Origin: Aidingimonas lacisalsi | GTDB taxonomy: Bacteria; Pseudomonadota; Gammaproteobacteria; Pseudomonadales; Halomonadaceae | DNA: 64,000 nucleotides | Reading direction: 5' to 3' | Assembly: GCF_008079445.1 (NCBI RefSeq) | Contig: NZ_VRYH01000002.1 | Span: 496,001 to 560,000 of the forward strand | Shown: positions 44,521 to 54,876 of the stretch, piece after piece | How the letters are laid out: every line of letters starts with the position of its first letter | Numbering within the stretch: position 1 is the first letter of the stretch | Translations under genes and position numbers: made by a program | Notes under the pieces: model-generated | Databases searched by the model: none | What the model saw: the letters and a program-made list of their open reading frames with translations, nothing else | What the model was told of the DNA's origin: nothing

Positions 44521-44569
44521 TACACTGCCTCCAGATATCGGAGACGTCACCGAGTCAGGAGGTACGGTC

Positions 44570-45442
44570 ATGGGCTCCCCATTGGTCACTTATTTTTTCG
44601 ACGAACCTACCAACACATTCAGCTATGTCGTGCGCGATCCTGATAGTCGCACCTGTGCGATCATCGACTCGGTACTGGATTTCGACTATGCCGCCGGTCG
44701 TACCGATGTCCGTTCAGCCGACCAAATCCTGAACTTTATCGATAGTGAAGACCTTGAGGTCGAGTGGATTCTCGAAACCCATGTGCATGCCGACCATTTA
44801 TCTGCTGCCCCTTACCTGCATGAGCAACTGGGGGGACAGACCGGTATCGGTGCCAAGATTACCGACGTCCAGGCGATTTTCGGCAAGGTCTTCAACGCCG
44901 GTACCGAATTTGCGCGTGATGGCAGTCAGTTCGACCGGCTATTCGAGGAAGGCGATACGTTCCACATCGGCAATCTCGAAGGGCGCGTTTTACACACTCC
45001 GGGCCATACGCCAGCATGCCTGACGTATGTGGTCGGCGATGCTGCCTTCGTCGGCGATACCTTGTTCATGCCGGATTACGGCACGGCACGTTGCGATTTC
45101 CCCGGCGGGGATGCTAGGGCGTTGTATCAGTCGATCCAGAAAGTTCTGGAGCTTCCTGATCAGACACGGTTGTTCTTGTGCCATGACTACAAGGCGCCGG
45201 GGAGAGACGAGTATCAGCATGAGACGACCGTCGCAAAACAACGGGCTCATAATGTGCATATCCATGAGGGAATCGGAGAAGACGAATTCGTCAGGATGCG
45301 AACCGAACGCGATGCCACTTTGGGCATGCCAAAACTGATCATTCCTTCGGTACAGGTCAACATGCGCGCCGGGCACCTGCCCCCGGCCGAGGATAATGGA
45401 CAGATCTATCTCAAGGTGCCGATCGACCGGTTGGGCGGGTGA
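44570..45442 (+). CDS. MBL-fold hydrolase, probable persulfide dioxygenase (ETHE1/Blh type)
   Basis: A 290-residue metallo-beta-lactamase-fold protein. THVHADHLSAAPYL gives the HXHXDH metal motif, HTPGHTPACLTYVVG and FVGDTLFMPDYGTARCDFPGG hold further ligands, and LFLCHDYKAPGRDEY is typical of the ETHE1/Blh branch that oxidises glutathione persulfide with one iron. A glyoxalase II role is less likely because of the DYGTARCDFPGG segment. GGAGG lies 6 bases upstream of the ATG. It is monocistronic and convergent with the c-di-GMP gene. Confidence 0.85.
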   Translation: MGSPLVTYFFDEPTNTFSYVVRDPDSRTCAIIDSVLDFDYAAGRTDVRSADQILNFIDSEDLEVEWILETHVHADHLSAAPYLHEQLGGQTGIGAKITDVQAIFGKVFNAGTEFARDGSQFDRLFEEGDTFHIGNLEGRVLHTPGHTPACLTYVVGDAAFVGDTLFMPDYGTARCDFPGGDARALYQSIQKVLELPDQTRLFLCHDYKAPGRDEYQHETTVAKQRAHNVHIHEGIGEDEFVRMRTERDATLGMPKLIIPSVQVNMRAGHLPPAEDNGQIYLKVPIDRLGG

Positions 45443-45476
45443 GCGCAATAGGGATGCCAGGCTGTGTATCCTCGAT

Positions 45477-47285
45477 CTATCGCCTCGCAGCGCGGGCGAT
45501 CATGGGCTCGACGTCTCGCTCGGCGAGCCGGGCAGTGTGGTCATGGTGGCGTCGATCGACGAACAGGCTGTTACCGGGCTTTTGCTTGGCCTGATGCTTC
45601 AGTTCGGCCAATACATTGGCGATGTCCAGGGCATTGAATTCGGTATCGGTACCTACGGGATGTAGCGCCATCGAGAGGCTCATCAGCGGGAAAAAGACGT
45701 TCTCGCCACGCCGACTCGTCACGTTCAGCCCGCCCGCCTGTCGGTGCTCGTCATGATAGAAGCGGGGCACGAAGCGGGCGAAGCGGTCCAATATCGTTTC
45801 ACATAGATGCTGAGCCGCCGTCAGATCGCCGCCGAGAATGAGCATGAAATCGTCGCCGCCTACATGACCCACGAAGTCTTCCTCGCGACAGCGCTCCTGG
45901 AGCAGGCGGGCGACAGCCAGAATCACCTGATCACCCTGAGCATAGCCGTATACATCGTTGTAGGCCTTGAAATTGTCCAGGTCACAGTAGACGGCGATAA
46001 AGGCTTCGCTCTTCTCCAGGCGTGCAGCGATAGTCTGATTGATGACCAGGTTGCCCGGTAGTCCCGTCAACGGGTTGGCCTGACGGGCGCTGCGAACCTG
46101 CAGGGCCGTGATTTCCCGCAGCAGGTCGATGATGTTCCCCATGCCACGATAGCGACCGGTATCGTCGACGATCACGAAGTCTTCCTGCAGAGATTCGGGG
46201 GCCCCCGTAATGCGCTCGCTGAGAATGTCCAGTGGCAAGGCGGCGTCAGCCACCAGCATACGGGTATTCATGAGTTCGTCGATGGGCCGACGTGCATAGA
46301 GAGCATGGCTGAAGGGATTGGCGAATTGACCCAGCAGGTCTTGTTGATGCACCAGCCCCAGCGGGATCTGTTGCCTATCCAGTACGACCAGGCAGCGAAG
46401 GCCCGGTTCATGCTTGAAGCGCTGCAGCACGTCAGGAACCAGGGTGCCTGTCAGCACGGGATCCAGGTGCCGGCACAGCATGGCGGCATTGGTTCCCAGT
46501 GCCCCTGTGGACGAGCGTAACGGTGTCGTACCAGGGGGTGATGTGTGCAGGTGGCGTGGTGGCTCCTGCGAGGGGCGCGCGAAATGGTAACCTTGTAGCA
46601 ACCGGCAATTCAGGTCCTGAAGCGAGTGCTGTTCTCCGGCCGTCTCAATGCCTTCGGCTATCAACTGACAGCCCAGGCTTTGCGAAACGTCCAGCAAATG
46701 GCCTAAAAACTGACGTTTCCCGGGGTCGCGGTCCAGTTCCTGGACGAAATGACGATCCACCTTGACGAAGTCGGGGCGTAGCTCCGTCCAGTGGCGGAGA
46801 CTCGAATAGCCCGCGCCAAGGTCGTCCAGTGCTACTCGAAACCCCATCTCGCGGTAGTGGGCTACGGCTTGGCGCATCAGTGCATAGTCATGGATGGGCA
46901 TGTACTCGGTGAGCTCGATCACGACCCGCTTCGGTGACAGTTCCACGCCGGCAAGAAAACGGCTCGTCAGCCCTTCGCGGAAGTCATCTTCCAGCAGCGA
47001 GGTCGGCATCACGTTAAGAAAGAGATGCCCCGACAATGCCAGTGTACTGAATGCCTCGATGGATAGCCGTCGACACAGCAAGTCCAGTTCCACCAGCCGT
47101 CCCGCGCGGTGGGCGGTATCGAAGAGGGTGAGTGGCGAATGCAACGGCGAATCGGAAGGGCCGCGGATCAGGGCTTCATAGCCGTAGATCGACTGGTCGT
47201 CGGCTGCCACGATGGGCTGGAACAGTGGAGTCAGTGTTTCGGTGGACAGAATGCCATCCAGTTCCTGAGTCAAAGGATCACTCAT
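45477..47285 (-). CDS. EAL-CBS-CBS-GGDEF cyclic-di-GMP protein
   Basis: A 602-residue cytoplasmic protein. The N-terminal EAL phosphodiesterase domain (about residues 10-245) keeps the key residues: EAL at 37-39, [30 protein letters not shown] and AEGIET. A CBS pair occupies about 275-395. The C-terminal cyclase domain (about 405-570) has GGDDF at 476-480, an accepted GGDEF variant, and an RXXD inhibitory site (REED) at 467-470, five residues before it. Both activities could therefore exist, with CBS domains sensing a nucleotide. Its ATG overlaps the chemoreceptor stop (ATGA), so the two are translationally coupled. No membrane segment. Confidence 0.93.
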   Translation of the reverse strand: MSDPLTQELDGILSTETLTPLFQPIVAADDQSIYGYEALIRGPSDSPLHSPLTLFDTAHRAGRLVELDLLCRRLSIEAFSTLALSGHLFLNVMPTSLLEDDFREGLTSRFLAGVELSPKRVVIELTEYMPIHDYALMRQAVAHYREMGFRVALDDLGAGYSSLRHWTELRPDFVKVDRHFVQELDRDPGKRQFLGHLLDVSQSLGCQLIAEGIETAGEQHSLQDLNCRLLQGYHFARPSQEPPRHLHTSPPGTTPLRSSTGALGTNAAMLCRHLDPVLTGTLVPDVLQRFKHEPGLRCLVVLDRQQIPLGLVHQQDLLGQFANPFSHALYARRPIDELMNTRMLVADAALPLDILSERITGAPESLQEDFVIVDDTGRYRGMGNIIDLLREITALQVRSARQANPLTGLPGNLVINQTIAARLEKSEAFIAVYCDLDNFKAYNDVYGYAQGDQVILAVARLLQERCREEDFVGHVGGDDFMLILGGDLTAAQHLCETILDRFARFVPRFYHDEHRQAGGLNVTSRRGENVFFPLMSLSMALHPVGTDTEFNALDIANVLAELKHQAKQKPGNSLFVDRRHHDHTARLAERDVEPMIARAARR

Positions 47286-48859
47286 GCGGTCGGCTCCACG
47301 TCGGTAGGCAGGATGAAACGCCTGGCAAAGTCCTGCATTGCCTCGGCTTCCTTGTCGAGGTCGTCCGCAGTGTGACTGACTTGCTCCACCATGGCGTTGT
47401 TGTTTTGCGTCACGGTCTTTATCTGGTGCATGGCTTGGTTGACCTGTTCCAAGCCTTGTTGCTGTTCTGCCGAAGCCCTGGCCACTTCATTGACCAAGCC
47501 ACTGACGCCCTGAATCGCCTCGACAATGGCCTGCATGTCCTGTCGGGCTTGATCGGACAGGGCATGGCCTCGAGTCACACTTTCCTGTGCCGACTCGCTC
47601 AATTCGCGAATCTCGCGGGCTGCACTAGCTGAACGCGCGGCGAGTGTGCGCACTTCGCCGGCAACCACGGCAAAACCGCGGCCTGATTGGCCGGCACGCG
47701 CTGCTTCCACGGACGCATTGAGTGCCAGGAGGGTGGTCTGGAAGGCGATTGCGTCGATCGCTCCGACGATCTCACCGATACGCGCTGCACGTTGATGGAT
47801 CTCCTCCATGGTGTCGGCGAACGCGGTGACCCCCTGGCTGCCGTGATGTGCCTTGCCGGTGGCTTCGCTAGAGAGAGAATCGGCCTGATGAACATGGCCG
47901 GCGTTATCGGACACGGTAGTCGTCAAATCGTCGAAATTGGCAGCCGTCTGCTGCAGCGAAGCGGCTTGTTGGTGGGTGCGTTCTGCCAGTTGCTGGTTGC
48001 TGGTGCTCATCGCTTGCATCCCTTGCCCCACACAGGTGCTGCTGTTGCGTAATTGACGAACGATATCTGCCAGGGAGCGGCGCATGACCTCCACTTCTTG
48101 AAATAGACGTGCGATTTCGTTGTGGCCGGGGTTGTCCACCGGGGTTGATAGATCGCCGTCAGCAATACGGCGGAAGTGATTCACGATGCGGCGCAGGGGG
48201 TGCAGGATTTTGGTCTGGATGCCCCAAACCACGACCAGCACGGTGACGAGAGCCAGTACCAGGGCACCGCCCAGTGCCACGTTGAGCCAATCCGTCAGGG
48301 TATCGAAACGTGCCGCCCAGGCATCGCCCTGCTTTGCCGTCTGCGAGGAGAACGCATCGGCACTCTCCATGAAGGCTTCGCTCATGTTGCTGACACGTGA
48401 CTGGCCGGACGCATAACCGCTCACATCGCCTTCCTGCAGCATTAGCAACTGCAGGTTGAGGCCGGTATCCACCAGCGACTGAAAGCGAGACGACAGGACG
48501 TCGATGGCTTCGGCCTGTGCCGCCAGTGGCGGGATGGACAGGAAAGTCTCGAAGGCGTCACGGGCCTGTTGCATGTGAGCGTCGGCCTGCTCGATCACCG
48601 GCCCTGGCCGATCGAAGGAGGGGGTGCGGATCAGTTGGGCCGCACGATCCATGGTGACTTGCGCTCTGAGGCTGGCGATATAGGCCTGATTGAGTGCTCG
48701 TGACTGCGCTACCTGGATCTGCCGCAATTGCTCGAAAGCATCACGCCCATTCTGGTTGGCGAAAAGCCCAAAGGCACCGATACCCAGTATTAGTGTCGTG
48801 AAGACAGCCAGCACCAGAAAGCTGCTGAGTCGTACCGTCATTCGATCGAGAAGTCGCAT
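47282..48859 (-). CDS. Methyl-accepting chemotaxis protein with four-helix-bundle sensor
   Basis: A 525-residue transmembrane chemoreceptor. TM1 is at about residues 12-33, a periplasmic region of about 155 residues resembles the TarH/4HB_MCP fold, TM2 is near 194-215, a HAMP domain follows (about 216-268), and the signalling domain hairpin contains [28 protein letters not shown]. The C-terminus lacks the NWETF-type pentapeptide that tethers CheR. Ligand unknown. It is the first gene of a two-gene operon with the EAL-CBS-GGDEF protein. I found no clear sigma-28 promoter in front of it. Confidence 0.93.
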   Translation of the reverse strand: MRLLDRMTVRLSSFLVLAVFTTLILGIGAFGLFANQNGRDAFEQLRQIQVAQSRALNQAYIASLRAQVTMDRAAQLIRTPSFDRPGPVIEQADAHMQQARDAFETFLSIPPLAAQAEAIDVLSSRFQSLVDTGLNLQLLMLQEGDVSGYASGQSRVSNMSEAFMESADAFSSQTAKQGDAWAARFDTLTDWLNVALGGALVLALVTVLVVVWGIQTKILHPLRRIVNHFRRIADGDLSTPVDNPGHNEIARLFQEVEVMRRSLADIVRQLRNSSTCVGQGMQAMSTSNQQLAERTHQQAASLQQTAANFDDLTTTVSDNAGHVHQADSLSSEATGKAHHGSQGVTAFADTMEEIHQRAARIGEIVGAIDAIAFQTTLLALNASVEAARAGQSGRGFAVVAGEVRTLAARSASAAREIRELSESAQESVTRGHALSDQARQDMQAIVEAIQGVSGLVNEVARASAEQQQGLEQVNQAMHQIKTVTQNNNAMVEQVSHTADDLDKEAEAMQDFARRFILPTDVEPTA

Positions 48860-49017
48860 GGAAGATCAAATCCTGTCTCTGCCGTGATAACAGGCGGCCA
48901 AGGTCGGGTTGGTCGCCGGATGACAGGGTTATATCAGGAGTTTGTTACATTCCTTGGACGCATAGCGTCGCGAGGGATCGGGTACGCTTGCCCATGACTC
49001 GTGAAGGGGGTTTCTGA

Positions 49018-49791
49018 TCAGTCGTCGTCAAGCCCACCGGCGGGCTGCGGTGAGCCCATGACGGTCGCCATGTCCTCAGGGATACCCTGAGTCATCTCGA
49101 GCTGTCCGTCGACGTGGTAGATGAGGCCCGGGGTCGCTACCAGCCCAAGACTCTCCATCAGTTGCTGGTTGCCGTAGACCCTGTCCTCCATGGCAGGACG
49201 GATGGTCTCCAACCAGTCGATCGGTTTGCCTCGATGGTGCCTGTCGAGCAGCTCGGCGGGCTCGTCGGCTTCCAGAATCGTCATGGCTTGACGCGGGCTC
49301 TCGCGATCGAGGATGCCTACCAGGATGTGGCGAATCTGGACATGGCCCGCCTCGACCCAGGCGCGCGAGGCTTCCCAGAATTCCTGGCAGTAGGGACAAT
49401 GGGTATCGGAAAACATGTAAATGACACGGTCGGCGTCGTCGCTACCGTCGGCGACCCAGGCGCTATCATGCAAGTCCTGCCAAATCCGCTCTTCCTGGGG
49501 GCCGCGGACAATCTCCTGCAGCGGATCTTCTGACAGGTTGTTGCCTTCCGCATCGACCATGTTGCCGACAATCGCATGTTCGCCATCTTCAGTCAGGTAG
49601 ATTGCCACCTCCCTGCCTTGCGCACTGGCGGCGTAGCCCGTCATGCCTGCCGGTGCGTCGAAGGCGTCATGAATCGTCAGGCCTTGCGCCTCCAATGCCT
49701 GGATCGGGGCCGGCCACTCTTGCGCCATGGTCGTCAGGGGCAAGAGTAACCCCACCAGGGCCCCCGTAACGTGCCGTGCTCGTACTCGCAT
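49018..49791 (-). CDS. DsbG-like periplasmic disulfide isomerase/reductase
   Basis: A 257-residue thioredoxin-fold protein with a cleavable signal peptide (basic start, hydrophobic core at about 10-21, cleavage near TMAQ). An N-terminal dimerisation domain (about 25-90) precedes the thioredoxin domain with the active site CPYC (Cys132, Cys135) in FSDTHCPYCQEFW and the cis-Pro loop in VATPGLIYHVDG. CPYC and the length fit DsbG better than DsbC (CGYC). ATG 49791 has GGGGAG 5 bases upstream. The gene stands alone between the chemoreceptor and the phosphorylase; no DsbD is near. Confidence 0.85.
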   Translation of the reverse strand: MRVRARHVTGALVGLLLPLTTMAQEWPAPIQALEAQGLTIHDAFDAPAGMTGYAASAQGREVAIYLTEDGEHAIVGNMVDAEGNNLSEDPLQEIVRGPQEERIWQDLHDSAWVADGSDDADRVIYMFSDTHCPYCQEFWEASRAWVEAGHVQIRHILVGILDRESPRQAMTILEADEPAELLDRHHRGKPIDWLETIRPAMEDRVYGNQQLMESLGLVATPGLIYHVDGQLEMTQGIPEDMATVMGSPQPAGGLDDD

Positions 49792-49868
49792 GAAGACTCC
49801 CCACCACGGATGGATGACGCCGGTGATCATTCGATCGGCAGGTACTGTAGCGTCATTCAGCGATGCCG

Positions 49869-51650
49869 TCATGTGCTGGTGACTAACCATAAGCTGCGGT
49901 AAGGAGCCAAGGTAGCCTGGGGTTGCCAAGGTGTATCGTCGAGCAGATCGAACCACTCGGTGTCATCGAGCGCATCGAGGGCCAGGGGCTGGCGTTTGTC
50001 GGTCACGTTGTAGATAGCGAGCAAGCGTCGTCCGTCCGCGAGGGGCCCTCTCTGGATGGCGAGCAGTTCTGACGGGGCATCGATCACTTGCTGGGACGCA
50101 TCGGGATGAAAGCAGGGTTCGCGGCGACGAATGTCCAGGCGGCGCTTGAGTGCCAGGAAGACTTCCCGGGTCGGCGTGTTGCGACTGTCGAGTAGCTCGT
50201 CGAGCTCTTTCATGTCCCATTGGTGTCGATTGATCGAACGGAGTCGCCCACTTCGTTCGACCCCTTCATGGTCGTTGAGGGTCGCCGTAAGAGAGTGCAG
50301 GTACAAGGCCGGAATGCCCTGCAGCGCCATCATCAGATTCTGACTGCAGAGAAAGCGTTCGACCTGCCAGGGATCGGGGCCGCGCCGAGTTCCTTTCAGC
50401 GCCTCGAAGTAGGTGATGTTGATCTCATAGGGGGAATCCTGGCCATCCGCATTGGCCTTCATGCTCACGAATCCGCCGAAGCGATGCATCAATTCGAGCA
50501 GAGCTTCGACTTCATGATCCGGAAGCAGGCCTTCCAGGGCCCTGACTCCGATGCCGTCATGGCTGGCGGTGAAATTCAGGTAGCTGCATCCGGGCGGCAG
50601 ATCGGGCAGTGTACGTAACCATCCCGCCAGGGTCATCGCTTCTCCGCTGGTCAAGGTATGTACCAGCAGTGGGGGCAGAGTGAACTGATAGATCAAGTGA
50701 GCTTCATCAGGCTCGTGCCGTTCGCTCGATGCCCGCTCTAGTCCCAGATAGCTCAGATTTTCGTGATGAGGGACATTGGTTTCCGTGATCAATAGGGTGC
50801 CGGGCGCCATGTGATCGAGTATGGCCCGAAGCAGTCGTACGATGGCATGGGTCTGCGGTAGGTGAATGCAGGCGGTACCGACTTCTTTCCATAAGTAAGC
50901 GATGGCATCCAGACGAATGATGCGCGCTCCCTGTTCCACATAGAACAGCAGAATCCCGATGAACTCGAGCAGGACATCGGGGTTGGCGAAATTGAGATCG
51001 ATCTGGTCCTCGGAAAACGTGGCCCACAGATGACGAGTGCCGCGGCGTGTGGGCACGGGGATCAACAAGGGGGAATTACGCGGTCGGACGACCTGGGACA
51101 GGTCGGTCGTCGGATCCATCTCGATGAAGTAATCGCGTCCCGGCTGGGTACCGGCGAGATAATCGGTGAACCACAGGGACTCGCGTGATACATGGTTGAT
51201 TACCAGGTCGACCATCAAGTCACGATGCGCTGCCAGTCGTTGCACATTGGGCCAATCGCCCAGAGCGGGATCGACTTCGCGGTAGTGGATGACGGAGAAG
51301 CCGTCATCGCTGCTCCAGGGGAAGAAGGGCAGAATGTGTACGCCACTGAATGTCTTCCCCAAGCGTGCTTCGAGGAAGTCGTCCAGCACGGCGAGCGGCG
51401 TGCGATCGCCATCGATGAGCGTGTCTCCATAGGTGATCAACCATTGATCACGTTCGTTCCAGAGTGGTCCCTCATGGGTCGACGAGACAGATTCGAGTGC
51501 GTCACGACGGTGCATGAGAAGTGTCGACAGGCGTCGCATGACCTCATCGGCACGCGGGCCATAGACCTCTTGCAAGCGGCTATGGGCGATAGCCTGAAAG
51601 CTCGCCTCATCGAGCGCCTTGATGGGGTCGGAAGACGTAGGCGTTGTCAT
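49869..51650 (-). CDS. GH13_18 glycoside phosphorylase, probably glucosylglycerate phosphorylase
   Basis: A 593-residue GH13 subfamily 18 (sucrose phosphorylase-like) enzyme. The nucleophile is Asp248 in RLDAIAYLWKEVG, the acid/base Glu290 in LLITETNVPHHEN, and the transition-state residue is the Asp of NFTASHDGIGVR. Sucrose and glucosylglycerol phosphorylases are about 490 residues; this length is closer to YcjM-type glucosylglycerate phosphorylases. The nearby glucosylglycerate synthesis genes favour that substrate. It would release glucose-1-phosphate and glycerate when the solute is no longer needed. ATG 51650 has GGAG 7 bases upstream. Glucosylglycerol remains an alternative. Confidence 0.8.
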   Translation of the reverse strand: MTTPTSSDPIKALDEASFQAIAHSRLQEVYGPRADEVMRRLSTLLMHRRDALESVSSTHEGPLWNERDQWLITYGDTLIDGDRTPLAVLDDFLEARLGKTFSGVHILPFFPWSSDDGFSVIHYREVDPALGDWPNVQRLAAHRDLMVDLVINHVSRESLWFTDYLAGTQPGRDYFIEMDPTTDLSQVVRPRNSPLLIPVPTRRGTRHLWATFSEDQIDLNFANPDVLLEFIGILLFYVEQGARIIRLDAIAYLWKEVGTACIHLPQTHAIVRLLRAILDHMAPGTLLITETNVPHHENLSYLGLERASSERHEPDEAHLIYQFTLPPLLVHTLTSGEAMTLAGWLRTLPDLPPGCSYLNFTASHDGIGVRALEGLLPDHEVEALLELMHRFGGFVSMKANADGQDSPYEINITYFEALKGTRRGPDPWQVERFLCSQNLMMALQGIPALYLHSLTATLNDHEGVERSGRLRSINRHQWDMKELDELLDSRNTPTREVFLALKRRLDIRRREPCFHPDASQQVIDAPSELLAIQRGPLADGRRLLAIYNVTDKRQPLALDALDDTEWFDLLDDTPWQPQATLAPYRSLWLVTST

Positions 51651-51886
51651 GATCGATCTCCGGCAGTGACGGCATGCGCCGTTTGGTGACGAACGCATAC
51701 TTTCAAGATGCAGAAGCCATGCCAGTCGGGCAAGCCGGATTCTCGGTCAAGGCTGTTTACTCCGGAGCCAAGCCGTTACACTATCTGGTGATTCGTTACA
51801 ATATCGGTAATGTCGTGACAACATCGCGGTAGCAGCGAATACTGACACGCAATGTCGATCCAACCGAGGCACCTGGACACCATCTG

Positions 51887-52366
51887 ATGCATTGTCCCTT
51901 TTGCGGTACGCAGGATACCAAGGTGACCGACTCTCGTCTGGTCGCAGATGGCGACCAGGTTAGGCGCCGGCGTCAATGCAATGTTTGCAGTGAACGTTTC
52001 ACGACCTATGAAACGGCTGAATTGGTCATGCCCCGCGTGATAAAAGGGGATGGGTCGCGTGAAACGTTCGACGAGATCAAACTGCGGGCCGGCATGTTGC
52101 GTGCGCTGGAAAAGCGTCCTGTCAGCGCCGAGGCGATTGAGGCGGCGGTAGAACGCATCCGTCAGCGCCTGCGGGCTCGTGGTGAGCGAGAAGTCGAAGC
52201 GCGTGAAGTGGGCGAGGAAGTCATGCGGGCGCTCAAACGGCTCGATCAGGTCGCCTATATTCGCTTCGCTTCGGTATATCGGCGTTTTCAGGACCTTGAT
52301 GAATTCCGTGCTGAAATCGATCGTTTGGCGCAAGAACCGACGATTCCTCCCAATGACGATCAGTGA
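51887..52366 (+). CDS. nrdR: Transcriptional repressor NrdR
   Basis: A 159-residue regulator of ribonucleotide reductase genes. The N-terminal zinc ribbon has Cys3, Cys6, Cys31 and Cys34 ([17 protein letters not shown] and [12 protein letters not shown]) and an ATP-cone domain covers about residues 49-139 with [20 protein letters not shown]. It senses ATP/dATP and represses nrd genes. It heads the conserved nrdR-ribD-ribB-ribH-nusB-thiL-pgpA set, with ribD 17 bases downstream. Confidence 0.96.
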   Translation: MHCPFCGTQDTKVTDSRLVADGDQVRRRRQCNVCSERFTTYETAELVMPRVIKGDGSRETFDEIKLRAGMLRALEKRPVSAEAIEAAVERIRQRLRARGEREVEAREVGEEVMRALKRLDQVAYIRFASVYRRFQDLDEFRAEIDRLAQEPTIPPNDDQ

Positions 52367-52383
52367 GATGAGCTGAAGACCCC

Positions 52384-53568
52384 ATGGCGAACGTGACCCC
52401 TGAAGTCTGGATGGCACGTGCGCTGCGATTGGCACATCGCGGCTTCTACACCGCCCACCCCAACCCTTGTGTCGGTTGTGTGCTGGTCAAGGACGAGCAA
52501 GTGGTGGGCGAAGGCTTTCATGCCCGTGCCGGCGAACCCCATGCCGAAATCCACGCACTTGAGGCTGCCGGAGACGCTGCCAGGGGGGCGACGGCCTATG
52601 TCACGCTGGAACCCTGTTCCCACCACGGACGCACGGGCCCCTGTTCTCAGGCGTTGATCGATGCCGGCGTGGTACGTGTCGTTGCCGCCATGCGGGATCC
52701 CAACCCGCAAGTCGCTGGCCGGGGCCTGGCCATGCTGCGTGATGCCGGGGTCGATGTCGAATGTGGTGTGCTGGCAGCCGATGCTCACACCCTGAATCGC
52801 GGTTTCGTCTCGCGCATGAGTCTGGGTCGTCCCTTCGTCAGGTTGAAAATGGCCATGAGCCTCGATGGCCGTACGGCCATGGCATCGGGGGAGTCGCAGT
52901 GGATCACGGGTCCCTCTGCGCGTAACGACGTCCAGCGTTTACGCGCGCGAGCCGGTGCAGTGATCAGTGGTATCGACTCGATCATCGCCGATGACTCCCG
53001 CTTGACGGTACGTGCCGAACAGCTCGACCTGGCTGAGGCGGAGACGATCGCCACACGACAACCGTTGCGCGTCGTCGTCGATTCCCGTCTACGTATGCCG
53101 CTGGCCGCAGCCTGTCTGCGTCAGCCGGGGCGCACGGTGGTAGCGACCTGTTCACAGGACGAAGAACGTCGCCAGCACCTTGAAAGCCAGGGGGCCGACG
53201 TCTTGGTATTGCCTCCCGGTCCGGATGGTCGTGTCGAACCGGAACGGTTACTGCGTCATCTGGCCGAAGTGGAAGAGATCAATGATGTCTTGCTGGAAAC
53301 GGGCGCCACGCTGGCGGGAGCGATGCTCGATGCCGGGTGGGTCGATGACATGGTATTGTTCGTGGCACCGACCTTGCTGGGGGGAGCGGCACGGCCACTG
53401 TTCGAGCTGCCGGGGTTGACCCGCATGGCGGAACAGAAGCCGCTGGACATCAGTGACATTCGTGCCTTGGGGAATGATTGGCGAATCGTTGCAACCCCTC
53501 GCAATCGTCGCACCCAGGCGACAGTCGCGAAGGAGACTGGCGCACAGCCTTCCACCAAGGTACCCTGA
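52384..53568 (+). CDS. ribD: Bifunctional riboflavin deaminase/reductase RibD
   Basis: A 394-residue bifunctional enzyme. The N-terminal deaminase domain (about 1-145) has HAEIHALEAAG and TLEPCSHHGRTGPC with the zinc ligands; the C-terminal reductase domain (about 150-375) begins PFVRLKMAMSLDGRTAMASGESQWITG. It catalyses the second and third steps of riboflavin synthesis. It is followed by a 102-base gap before ribB that shows no FMN riboswitch I can recognise. Confidence 0.95.
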   Translation: MANVTPEVWMARALRLAHRGFYTAHPNPCVGCVLVKDEQVVGEGFHARAGEPHAEIHALEAAGDAARGATAYVTLEPCSHHGRTGPCSQALIDAGVVRVVAAMRDPNPQVAGRGLAMLRDAGVDVECGVLAADAHTLNRGFVSRMSLGRPFVRLKMAMSLDGRTAMASGESQWITGPSARNDVQRLRARAGAVISGIDSIIADDSRLTVRAEQLDLAEAETIATRQPLRVVVDSRLRMPLAAACLRQPGRTVVATCSQDEERRQHLESQGADVLVLPPGPDGRVEPERLLRHLAEVEEINDVLLETGATLAGAMLDAGWVDDMVLFVAPTLLGGAARPLFELPGLTRMAEQKPLDISDIRALGNDWRIVATPRNRRTQATVAKETGAQPSTKVP

Positions 53569-53670
53569 GCGCCGATTCGGTGCAGACGTTGTCGTTTGAA
53601 TCCGGCATGACAGTAACGCATTCGTCGCGATTCAACGACGACAGGCACGCAATATCATTTGGGAGAACCC

Positions 53671-54810
53671 ATGGTGGCAACATCCACGGATTCGCCTTCG
53701 GGCCTGGCCCCTGTCGAAGCACTGATTGACGATATCCGTCGCGGTAAGATGGTGATCCTCATGGATGACGAGGATCGTGAGAATGAAGGGGATGTGATCA
53801 TGGCCGCCGAAATGGTCGAGGCGGAACACATCAACTTCATGGCGAGGCATGCGCGTGGGCTTATTTGCCTGCCGATGACGCGTGATCGTTGCGAACGGCT
53901 GCGCCTGCCATTGATGGTCAGTGATAATGGTTCGGGTTTCGGGACCAAGTTCACACTGTCCATCGAAGCGGCAGAAGGCGTTTCGACCGGCATTTCCGCT
54001 GCCGACCGAGCGCGTACGATTCAAGCCGCCGTGGCGCGAGATGCGCGAGCCGAAGACATCGTGCAACCGGGACATATCTTTCCGCTGATGGCTGAACCCG
54101 GTGGCGTATTGCGTCGCGCGGGACATACGGAAGCGGCCTGTGATCTGGCGGCGATGGCCGGCTTCGAACCCAGCGGTGTGATCTGTGAAGTGATGAGCGA
54201 TGACGGCAGTATGGCCCGCCGTCCCGAGCTCGAGCGCTTTGCCGCCGAGCACGACTTGAAAATGGGCACGATTGCCGATCTGATTCATTACCGCATACAT
54301 AACGAACAGACCGTTGAACATGTCGAGGCGACGCCCGTGTCCACGGCACATGGCGAACTGATGCTGCATGTCTTCCGTGACAGCATTCAAGGGGCCCATC
54401 ACCTGGCGCTGGTCAAAGGGCAGCCCGCCCCGGATTCCCTGACCACGGTACGTGTCCACCTGGCTGACACGTTACGTGATCTGCTGACGCTCTCGCGCAG
54501 CGACAGTCAGAGCTGGACGGCTCAAGCGGCGTTGTCGGCTATCGCCAAAGCCGAAAGCGGGGTGTTCGTGCTGTTGGATGACGGTCATCCGCAGCAGGAT
54601 TTCAAGGACCAGCTCGATCTCGTGCTGGAACGTCGTCGTGCGCCTCGCAGCAGTGAATCCGATGGTGCCGGCAACTATCTTACCATCGGTACCGGTTCGC
54701 AGATTTTGCGTCATCTTGGCGTGGGCAAGATGCGACTCTTGAGTTCGCCATGGAGATTCTCGGCATTGTCAGGCTTTGATCTGGAAGTCGTCGAACGGCT
54801 GAGTCCCTGA
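53671..54810 (+). CDS. ribB: 3,4-dihydroxy-2-butanone 4-phosphate synthase with degenerate GTP cyclohydrolase II domain
   Basis: A 379-residue protein. Residues about 12-210 are a complete RibB domain: [17 protein letters not shown] (acidic metal/substrate loop), [39 protein letters not shown]. Residues about 215-375 align with GTP cyclohydrolase II in length but lack the zinc cysteines (C-X10-C-X-C) and catalytic motif, so this half is almost certainly inactive for GTP. A separate RibA must exist elsewhere. ATG 53671 with GGGAG 6 bases upstream. It lies in the rib-nusB cluster, ribH 66 bases downstream. Confidence 0.93.
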   Translation: MVATSTDSPSGLAPVEALIDDIRRGKMVILMDDEDRENEGDVIMAAEMVEAEHINFMARHARGLICLPMTRDRCERLRLPLMVSDNGSGFGTKFTLSIEAAEGVSTGISAADRARTIQAAVARDARAEDIVQPGHIFPLMAEPGGVLRRAGHTEAACDLAAMAGFEPSGVICEVMSDDGSMARRPELERFAAEHDLKMGTIADLIHYRIHNEQTVEHVEATPVSTAHGELMLHVFRDSIQGAHHLALVKGQPAPDSLTTVRVHLADTLRDLLTLSRSDSQSWTAQAALSAIAKAESGVFVLLDDGHPQQDFKDQLDLVLERRRAPRSSESDGAGNYLTIGTGSQILRHLGVGKMRLLSSPWRFSALSGFDLEVVERLSP

Positions 54811-54876
54811 GTCGAGTCCTAAGACCATACGCCGCCGTATCAGCGACACGGCGCGCCATCAGCAGGATGAGAGATA

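Noticed and set aside
48860-49017. Sigma-28 flagellar promoter before the chemoreceptor gene
   Set aside because: No TAAA with a properly spaced GCCGATAA on the minus strand.
53569-53670. FMN riboswitch before ribB
   Set aside because: The stretch is only 102 bases and lacks the conserved RFN element core.
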